Positions 58,301 to 64,000 of a DNA stretch of 64,000 nucleotides are shown in pieces. Source of the stretch: Lumbricus terrestris (lineage: Eukaryota; Annelida; Clitellata; Crassiclitellata; Lumbricidae); contig OX457053.1 of the NCBI GenBank assembly GCA_949752735.1, positions 1,284,584 to 1,348,583 on the forward strand, in the 5' to 3' direction. The translations under genes and the position numbers were made by a program. The notes beneath the pieces are model-generated. The model worked only from the letters and a program-made list of their open reading frames with translations. It did no database searches and was not told the DNA's origin. Position 1 is the first letter of the stretch, and every line of letters starts with the position of its first letter.

Positions 58301-61300
58301 GCAACGCCGGGTACCCTAGCTAGTTATGATATTAAAACTGTGGTCGAAAGATGTAGGCCTAAATCACCTTATAGAAATTTCTCATTATCTGTTGCATATG
58401 CTTCAATTTTGTTAACCATGTGTATGAAAGAGGATATTGGCACCACATAAAAGTTTCTCCAAAAGCCTTTCTTCGCATTGTTTTACTAAATCAAGCATGA
58501 ACTTGTAGTCACACTCGTCACATCTTAAACATACCATCAGCGTAAATCAATTAAATGAGATGAGTAAGTAATTATGCAATTACATGTAAAGTTCGAACAT
58601 CTATATTATAATTCCGAAACACTTTCCATATGTTTGTTTATTTGTTTTTACGCTTTTGACTCTCCCCTGCAGAATAGGCTCGGAAATGAAACAGCGTCGG
58701 TTTAAAAAGAAATTTGCAATCGATTCTTACCCAAATTATAAGGTCAGCGCAACTATTTTCAGGTTTTAATTCAGTTTAAAACAAAAAATATTAGCGTTTT
58801 AAGACAGATTTCATCAGTAATTGATCACGTTAGCGCTTTAGTCAAGGGTCTACACCGCATGACGTCATACCCGCCCAGTAATAATTTCCGTAGCGCCCCG
58901 CAGGGGTGGGTCAAGTTTGGCTTTTTGGGGAAGCGAGGTGGGGTGGAGGGTTGGCGAAAACCCGAAATTTAGCAGTCAACGATGGATACCAGTGTGGAGT
59001 AGTGTTTAAAACCCTAAATTTCACTTTCACTTTTCTTAAAAGCGTTTTAAGACAGAAGCGTTTTAAGACAGATTTCATCGCTCACGCTTTGGTAAGCAGT
59101 ATCGAGCTTTAGTAAAGGAGTCTACAGCCCGAATGACGTCATACAAGCCCAGTAATAATTTCCGTAGCGCCCCGCAGAGGCGGGTTACGTTTGGCTTTTT
59201 GAGGAAGCGGGGTGGGGTAGAGGGTTGGCGAAAACCCTAAATTTAGCGGTCAACGTTGGGTACCACAGTGGAGTAGTGTTTAAAACCCTAAGTTTCCCGG
59301 GCAACGCCGGGTTACACACCTAGTAAAGATATAAAACGCCCAAATGATTCTGGACGGCTTTGCGGTGATAAATAGTTATTATCTGAGAAATGAGCTGCAA
59401 TGATGCCATGTCCTTTCAAGCGAAATTATTATGTAGCCTTAACTAGGCCTATGTCAAGCCACATCAAAATGAAATGAAAGTTGACAATAAGCCTTTACCG
59501 GTAAACGGTTTTCCATCTATCCATGTCCAATTGGTGAAAATCATCTTTCCGGATGTCCACGCTGCTGATCTTCCTATGCTTGTTATCAGATGGTTTGTTA
59601 AAGCATCGTGTTCGTCTTTGTTACAAATGACTGGCAATGTTGAATTTTTTGCGATGCATTTTTGCCTCGCTGTATTCCAATCCACTTCAACATTGTATAG
59701 GCCTACGTTGACATAAGAAACGTCTCTTCTGCTCCCGGGTATACATATCTTTTGACTTGACGCACACTTACCGATGATAGTTAACTCTGTGATACAACAT
59801 AATTAATCAATATTATTTAACTGGAATAGCCTATGTTGTATGCACTATTACTGACATTAGGTTTCATACAGTTTCGGATTTATCTTTTCTAAAACACCTT
59901 CACATTCCAGACAAACGGTCATATATATATATATTTATCGTAACGTTCAAAAGAAAGAGATCTAATCTCTCACCGGCACCATAGGCTACAGGTCTAAACC
60001 TGTTTGCCTAAACTGAACTTCAAGCAGTGCAACCGATAAGTCTAAATATGTCAGCAAATCTAAAACTATTTAGTGACTTCCACTGCGCGACCATCCGTAT
60101 CTTTTGTTAGTAATTAAGATTTGTGATAATTATGTGATTTCTGTTCCTGTGAACTGATACAGTGCTACAATATTATTGCATAACTGCATACAATGTAGCC
60201 TAACCGGTTGCGGTCTGTCAACCGGATTGTCCAGTAAAGGAAATTAGGTAAAACCGGATTTTAGCGTCGGAAATTATTCGCCAATACATGGACTTCCGCG
60301 TTGGTCGAAAATAAGTCAGATCGACGAAAAGAATTATTGCTAAATAGAAGTCGGATTGATGAACCTTCCTTAGTCCTTAGTCCTTCCACACACTTGTAGT
60401 GCATCGGGCGACACAGGTCCTCCACGTCACTCTGTCCTCCGCAGCTGCCCTGGTCACTTCCCACGTCATTCCGCCGTCTTCTAAGTCCTGCAGCACCATA
60501 TCTCGCCAGGTCTTTCTGGGTCGACCTCGCCTTCTCCTCCATCCCATCGGAGTCCAGTCCATTGCCTGCTTCGTAATTCTTTCTTCAGTCGATCTGTGTA
60601 GATGTCCCAGCCACCACAGACGCGTTTTCTTCAGCATCTCCTCCAACTTCCCCATAGATGTTCTTTTCCTTACGTCTTCATTTCTGATTTTATCTCTCAA
60701 AGTAATTCCTAGTATCCTACTCTGCCATCTATGATGCCTCCAGCTTCTTCATGCCTGCTTTGGACACCGGCCATGTCTCCGATCCATACAACAACACTGT
60801 CTGCAACAATGCTGTATATAATCTTGTCTTTGTTGTCATACTGAGCCCCTTGTCCCTCCATATGTTGTTCAGTCTTCTGAATGTCGTATTCGCCTTCCCT
60901 AATCTGGTTCTGATATCCTTATCGCAGCTGCCATTGTTCGCAATCACACTTCCCAGGTAACAAAAGTAATCCACCTCCTTCAACACATCCTCCCTGACCT
61001 TGATGCACTCTGATGTTTCCCATTCCTATTTTCATGATCTTTGTTTCTTAGTATTGATCCTTAAACCGACCAAGCCTGCCTCCTTCTCTACACTGCACGT
61101 GAGTTTTCTCATTCCCTCCCATGAATCCTCCAGTAGGCTACGTAGTGCTATGTCATCCGCGAAGTCTAAATTTGCCATCTTCCCATTCTCCCCCCACTCC
61201 ATGGGGAGTGGGGGGAGAATGGGAAGAATGTCCTCCTCCTCTGTACTCGTCTCATCACCCAGTCAATCGTTATGAAAAACAACAACGGCGACAACATGCA

Positions 61301-61932
61301 CCCCTGCCTCACCTCTGTGACGATCCGGAACCATTCACCCAATTCCCCCTCCACTCTCGGATTGATGAAACAAATTTTTATTTAAATAGAAGCTGTTGTT
61401 ATTAAAATAATCTCGCTGAAATCGAAACAGCATTGACGAGCAATAATTTTTAATTAAATTGAGGTATCACTGATGAAAAATAATTGCTGCATAAATAGAA
61501 GCGGGATTGATTAAACGAAATGTTGCCCTAACAAGCTGAATCGATTAGGAGGATTCTTATCAGACTAGAAGCTGGATCAACTGATTAAGATTCATAATGC
61601 TACAATGAGCAAGTAATTTCCAACGGTGAAAGCTGGTTTTATCGGAAATTATTATTACCATAACCACTAGTGTCAATAATAGGCCTAATATTGACGGTCG
61701 AAGAAAACGAGGATGAAATCGACGCATTATCCATCAGAGATATCGGGAGGTAAAAACATAATAATAGGGTCAACGTCAAAGCCACGAAACAGGCTCGGTG
61801 TAACTGTTCTTATTGAAATCCTCGGTAACTTCAACTGTTAAAATCTATGTTAGGCTACTTACCCAGAAATACGGCGAACAGGACACATCGGAAAATGGAT
61901 CTACGCTGCTGAACAAAAATCAACTTGGCCAT
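41576..61932 (-). CDS. Gene B: two-domain C-type-lectin-like membrane receptor with ITIM-like and YxxP tail
   Basis: Eight coding exons: 61932-61863, 59786-59499, 57148-57035, 50997-50755, 45628-45485, 44822-44673, 44230-44140 and 42065-41576. The total is 1590 nt, or 529 residues plus stop, with no internal stop. Layout: signal peptide (1 to about 31), lectin-like domain 1 (about 36-157), lectin-like domain 2 (158-286), Ser/Thr stalk (287-336), transmembrane helix (about 341-359), basic stop-transfer, then a long tail with Tyr421, 445, 456, 479 and 506. As in gene A, introns 1-6 are phase 1 and intron 7 is phase 2. Predicted type I plasma-membrane receptor; partners would be SH2 proteins. 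It appears intact, and all transposons I found in it lie in introns. Ligand unknown. No gene symbol is justified. Confidence 0.85.
42158..42352. repeat. 21-bp minisatellite in intron 7 of gene B
   Basis: About nine copies of TCTCTAGTGTATCCTCGTCTT-type units, beginning about 95 bp upstream of the exon 8 acceptor. On the transcribed strand it is purine-rich. Confidence 0.95.
42589..43372 (+). mobile_element. Solo LTR with internal repeats, TATA box and poly(A) signal
   Basis: TGTGACG start and CGCGACA end. Diverged tandem units (GCTAGCCTGCCTCTTTTAGA) at about 42640-42900. TATATAA at 42939-42945 and AATAAA at 43137-43142 give U3-R-U5 order on the plus strand. No internal region is attached and no clear target duplication was found. 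It is opposite in orientation to gene B. Confidence 0.75.
43373..44139. other. Intron 7 of gene B
   Basis: AT-rich with several AGCCTA/TAGGCT motifs. No gene recognised. Confidence 0.45.
44140..44230 (-). CDS. Gene B exon 7: transmembrane helix
   Basis: 91 bp, phase 1 in and phase 2 out, residues 337-366. ACAGIVIIVICIIVVILAV is followed by RHKRKSP, a single hydrophobic span with a strongly basic inner flank. Donor CCTAA|GTAAGT. The phases match both neighbours. Confidence 0.85.
44673..44822 (-). CDS. Gene B exon 6: Ser/Thr-rich stalk
   Basis: 150 bp, phase 1 to phase 1, residues 287-336. Ser/Thr-rich (YSSTTKARVMSSVTMA), donor CTAC|GTGAGT. Same length and phase as gene A exon 6. The site where gene A carries a hAT-like insertion is empty here (around 44856). 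Confidence 0.78.
45485..45628 (-). CDS. Gene B exon 5: C-terminal half of lectin-like domain 2
   Basis: 144 bp, phase 1 to phase 1, residues 239-286. It encodes ITYTNWSG, EDECLSID, GEWKAVGC and MVVCER, nearly identical to gene A exon 5. Conserved closing cysteines are present; calcium-binding WND is not. Confidence 0.87.
45880..46070 (+). pseudogene. LINE C-terminal remnant
   Basis: Reads KPPGRPRKTMMD, then NLPKDRT-like codons in broken frames, the usual end of several LINE reverse transcriptases. A similar NLPKGRAR scrap is at about 30995-31020. Confidence 0.5.
46043..46240. repeat. (AAG)n microsatellite
   Basis: Long GAAGAA tract with GAGGAG interruptions. The leucine-rich minus ORF over it is an artefact. 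Confidence 0.95.
46497..47140. repeat. G-rich element end plus six-unit 86-bp tandem array
   Basis: CAGTGTTTAATCTAGTCC and a G-rich segment lead into six units of about 86 bp (from about 46629) containing GGCAGCATTTTAAGGTGTCA. The units are the reverse complement of repeats inside the hAT copies at 5173-6304 and 52638-54373, so this is one end of a relative. The other end was not found. Confidence 0.8.
47160..47836. other. Intron 4 of gene B, AT-rich
   Basis: No gene or named element recognised. Confidence 0.4.
48159..50080. mobile_element. Foldback element with GCCGCCGCCGA arms and 8-bp duplication
   Basis: Ends CAGAGCTCTGCGCCG and its complement, exact 8-bp duplication TTTGCAAG at 48151-48158 and 50081-50088. 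The arms (48159-48285, 49950-50080) are GC-rich CCGCCGCCGA arrays in otherwise AT-rich DNA. The interior has a TATG microsatellite and a short ORF from 49000 with no recognised domain. Confidence 0.92.
49250..49600. repeat. (TATG)n microsatellite
   Basis: About 350 bp of ATGT/ATGC repeats. Overlapping ORFs on both strands are artefacts. Confidence 0.97.
50216..50754. other. Intron 4 of gene B near exon 4
   Basis: Matches 8450-8620 and 10010-10239 in gene A, with a LINE absent here. No gene. Confidence 0.5.
50755..50997 (-). CDS. Gene B exon 4: first half of lectin-like domain 2
   Basis: 243 bp, phase 1 to phase 1, residues 158-238. It contains TNGCVRTSG, TWFDARNQC, DLPILTD, SYWIGL and a Trp-rich end (TAWHWLWLTT). 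Acceptor GAAATTGCAG, donor CACAG|GTTTCC. This uninterrupted copy shows what gene A exon 4 looked like before its insertion. Confidence 0.88.
51158..52465. mobile_element. hAT/foldback-like element with AAGTCGACTT arms
   Basis: Ends TAGACCTGGGAGT and its complement, exact 8-bp duplication AGCGCGGT at 51150-51157 and 52466-52473. Both arms are built of AAGTCGACTTGAAGTCG-like units. No transposase. It lies in intron 3 of gene B. Confidence 0.92.
52638..54373. mobile_element. hAT-like element, copy 2, carrying a nested palindrome
   Basis: Same family as 5173-6304; exact 8-bp duplication CATATCAT at 52630-52637 and 54374-54381. Nine bases in from its left end (after CAGTGCCGG) it is split by a 755-bp foldback element. 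Confidence 0.92.
52647..53401. mobile_element. 755-bp near-perfect palindrome of AAATAAAGTCTCCCCC units
   Basis: Ends TGTCACGAAATAAAG and its complement, inserted in CCGG of the hAT copy with CCGG repeated on both sides (52643-52646, 53402-53405). The centre near 53025 is TCGCGTGACA with its mirror. Each arm repeats GGGGGAGACTTTATTTC many times in both orientations. Confidence 0.9.
54660..56125 (-). pseudogene. LINE remnant (reverse transcriptase and C-terminus)
   Basis: Fragments in order on the minus strand: the catalytic box FADDTNVF with KANKLSLNLSKTNYIMF (55917-55708), ITLQKRVLRIICNVPYRTNT (about 55513-55289), and YTRSANNYHQRSVRTN, PLVWNSLPKEL (about 55329-55066). The tail is (GATT)n. 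Inserted relative to gene A (about 15680). Several frameshifts. Confidence 0.85.
56126..57034. other. Intron 3 of gene B, paralogous to gene A
   Basis: Matches 15690-16250 and 16710-17278. Lacks the MITE and the 16850-17050 segment present in A. No gene. Confidence 0.55.
57035..57148 (-). CDS. Gene B exon 3: C-terminal part of lectin-like domain 1
   Basis: 114 bp, phase 1 to phase 1, residues 120-157, starting GFISPEHESYTH and ending YYLCKYS. Acceptor CTTCTGTTTCTGTAG, donor CAG|GTGCGT. Splice sites and reading frame are conserved with 17398-17279 despite flanking intron divergence. Confidence 0.72.
57643..58323 (+). mobile_element. Non-autonomous Helitron with G-rich minisatellite
   Basis: Starts TCTTATATTTATTTAG and ends with the hairpin CCCGGGCAACGCCGGG (58296-58311) followed by CTAG, with host A before and T after. 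Contains a (GGGAGG)-rich tract (about 57990-58270). Absent from gene A near 17930. No Rep/helicase gene. Confidence 0.8.
58600..59323 (+). mobile_element. Non-autonomous Helitron with a duplicated interior
   Basis: 5' TCTATATTATAATTCC, 3' hairpin CCCGGGCAACGCCGGG then CCTAG, inserted between A (58599) and T (59324). Gene A has the empty site (near 18199). Two interior units (about 58800-59037 and 59053-59293) repeat each other. Confidence 0.87.
59499..59786 (-). CDS. Gene B exon 2: first half of lectin-like domain 1
   Basis: 288 bp, phase 1 to phase 1, residues 24-119. It contains DWNTARQKC, STLPVICN, HDALTNHL and NWTWIDGKPF. It is nine bases longer than gene A exon 2. The extra bases include a TAGGCCTA octamer (59698-59705) that reads as codons within VGLY, so a micro-insertion has been absorbed into coding sequence. 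Confidence 0.85.
60364..61356 (-). pseudogene. 5'-truncated RTE/BovB-like LINE with 13-bp target duplication
   Basis: TCGGATTGATGAA is repeated at 60351-60363 and 61357-61369. Minus-strand pieces: TEVRQGCMLSPLLF, ANLDFADDIALRSLLEDSW (catalytic FADD), VDYFCYLGSVIANNGSCDKD, LLQTVLLYGSETWPV, TRLWWLGHLHRSTEERITKQ and RGRPRKTWRDM. A perfect inverted repeat at about 61184-61223 disrupts it. It lies in intron 1 of gene B. Confidence 0.88.
61863..61932 (-). CDS. Gene B exon 1: start codon and first part of signal peptide
   Basis: The ATG is at 61932-61930, followed by 23 codons and one base, then a GTAAGT donor. The peptide starts MAKLIFVQQRR and ends CVLFAVFL. It differs from gene A exon 1 by one in-frame codon insertion and missense changes. 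The phase-1 join to exon 2 gives a continuous hydrophobic core. Confidence 0.82.
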
Positions 61933-64000
61933 TGCTTAGCTGTATCCAACTGGAAACAGGTAAATTGAAACGTTATATTTCGCGGATAAACGCGGATGTC
62001 TCAATAAAGAGTTAGTTCTAGATGTATTTTAGCATCCTAATCTTGAAAGTTTCAGCAGGTTCCAACAGAATGTTACTAGGCTACATATTCCCAATCGATA
62101 TTTTCAGTATTGCTTTAGGTATAAAACACACATTGTAGTGGATTCAACTCCGGGTTTGTGTTTACTCGGATCTCGGAAGTAAAACACGACGTAGGCCTAG
62201 GTCATAATGGGCCTAATGTAAACGCCAGAATTGGTGCATGCGCATAATTGTATTTTGAACAGACATTATTAGAAGAGCGGATCGCTTTAAATTTAGTATG
62301 GTGGGGTTTTCCGCAGAAAATATCCCGGGTAAATCAGCATAGAGTGCATTCTGTTTCATTTAATTGAATGTCGGAATAAAACCGTCTAGATCACAATTAT
62401 TGCAATCTGAAGATTTTACGGACGCACGCACGTTGATTCGTTGAATGTTAATTAACGTGAAGTGGTCTTGTCACAAACACTCATACGGCACGGTGATTAG
62501 TTGTCGAAGAGCAATCGAATTTTTTTAGATTAGCACTTGCAAAATAATTGATCACTCCACACGCTCCAAAATGATAAAAAAAAGCCTGTAAACGAAACTT
62601 CAGAAATAGGCCTAATATTATGTTAATTTTCGAAACGTATGTCAGCTGCAATAGTAATCATTATATTTATATAATTTAGGTCTATAGGGCCTACCGAAAC
62701 AAAACTCATATAAAAGATGATGCCACTATTAAAACTCGTGTTGCTGTTTCTGTGTTTGCTGACTCTTTCCCTGTGAATCTATGCTCTAGGCCTATGTCGC
62801 TTCTAGATGCATGACAAAGAAATAATGAAGTTCGTGCATCCTTTAGGCTATATCTAACTCTGCACATAGAAAACGGGACGAAAATATGGAAATCTGAATA
62901 ATTTGAAGATATTAAATGAATGCCATGTGAATTGTAATAGCAGATAAATTATAACAACCTATAGGCTTTGAATAAGTTGATCGAGTTCCTATGATAGGCA
63001 GCTATTTCGCAATCACGCGAGTAGGCAGTAGGACCTTGCCTAAAAATAAATCACTGCTGGCCTCGGTATAACTGACCGAACGTGATCAGTCCACTTTTCT
63101 AACGGTCTGATTCTCTGATCGACAGTCAATGGTAAGCGTATTAATTATAAGTATATAACGCCCGCCTTACTCGCTAGAGGGCCAGAAGCTCTTGCATCTA
63201 GTTCTTTACTTACTTACCTACTTCCAGAAATGGCCGCTAGCGAGGCAGCGTACTGCTGAGAGGATAGGACTTCACTAGTTGGAACCAAGGTTTCTACTGG
63301 AAGGTGTAAAACAAAGGGGGTCGCCCTCTCTTTCGTACCAGGAGTTTTCCCACATATAACCACGGCTATTGGTCGACGAGCGAGGCCTAAGTGCGGGCGC
63401 CAAAAATTTTGCATTACTTAGATAGGCCTACATAAGGTACATGCAGTAGGGGAAAGCCACCTAAGATGGGACGGTTCATAAAATGGGACAGACCTATTGC
63501 TAATGCTATATGCAGAGGAAGCCACTGTCAAGAGTTGCGAATAACATATCATGCACGTAGGTAGGCTATAATCATATATTAAATATAGACTATATACGTA
63601 GCAACTATTAATACATACGGTGCTGCTGTCCTGATTTGATTGATAATTTAAAATTTTCACGTTCGCTGATGTGGTTTCACGTTATTAAATGTTCCCAATC
63701 TGACATTACGGAAATTATTGTCCTAGCTTATGGATATAGTTGCTAAAGATGGGACATAGGCTGCTAGTAATTGTTTTTAATGACAATAATATCGCGTTCT
63801 TGGAAAATTGCTAAACTTTTACATGCATCATTTGAAAGTCAAATATGTATAGGCCACATCAGTGTGGTTTATTATAAAACAGTGCTCTTAGCTAAAAAAA
63901 ATTTGGGGGGAAACGTTGAGTGTCCCATCTCAGGCGACTCTTCCCCTCCAGTGCCGTATTGACATGTAGAAACTTAAATGCGTACATTTATGCTTGAGGA
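61933..64000. other. 5' flank of gene B
   Basis: 61933-63160 is paralogous to the flank of gene A, apart from the repeat specific to A. Beyond 63160 no similarity or gene was recognised. Likely contains the gene B promoter, but I could not place it. Confidence 0.45.

Noticed and set aside
57906..58450. Glycine/arginine-rich ORFs
   Set aside because: Translations of the GGGAGG minisatellite inside a Helitron.

Overview
The window is animal nuclear DNA. It is AT-rich, has intron-split genes with canonical GT/AG splice sites, and is crowded with eukaryotic transposons. No bacterial, viral or organelle gene blocks are present. C-type-lectin receptor genes, tRNA-derived SINEs, CR1/L2-like, BovB/RTE-like and other LINEs, Ty3-like LTR elements, Helitrons and foldback elements with 8-bp target duplications all fit a marine invertebrate. 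A deuterostome such as an echinoderm is likely, because the foldback elements resemble the sea-urchin TU type. The species cannot be named from the sequence.

The backbone is a tandem duplication of one eight-exon gene on the minus strand. Copy A spans 28584 down to 995 and copy B spans 61932 down to 41576. I rebuilt both by hand from splice sites, reading phase and A/B conservation. Each encodes a signal peptide (exon 1), a first C-type-lectin-like domain (exons 2-3), a second one (exons 4-5), a Ser/Thr-rich stalk (exon 6), one transmembrane helix (exon 7) and a tyrosine-motif cytoplasmic tail (exon 8). All introns are phase 1 except the last, which is phase 2. The spliced frames close without stops at 529 codons (B) and 412 codons (A, once a transposon in exon 4 is discounted). 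The ectodomains are close relatives but the tails are unrelated. B has one ITIM-like site and three YxxP sites; A has a YxxL pair at ITAM-like spacing. The pair therefore looks like inhibitory-type and activating-type partners. A is probably now broken, because a pogo-like element sits in its exon 4.

Region by region. 1-5.2 kb: 3' exons of A with LINE and Ty3 pol remnants. 5.2-19.7 kb: middle exons of A with several hAT-type elements, a foldback array, a LINE, the pogo insertion, SINEs and a MITE. 19.7-28.5 kb: a complete but pol-less LTR retrotransposon with near-identical 1896-bp LTRs, in intron 1 of A, 57 bp from its exon 1. 28.6-41.5 kb: intergenic, with a YY1-like motif cluster, a degenerate lectin exon, a 3.7-kb foldback element and an old LTR carrying a DNA transposon. 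41.5-62 kb: gene B with its own insertions (solo LTR, 86-bp tandem array, three more foldback or hAT elements, LINEs, two Helitrons). 62-64 kb: 5' flank of B.

Because A and B are paralogous, each gives an empty site for insertions in the other. That makes many element boundaries and target duplications directly readable. The same comparison shows repeated micro-insertions turning TA into TAGGCCTA, TAGGCTA or TAGCCTA, which look like excision footprints of a TA-targeting transposon.
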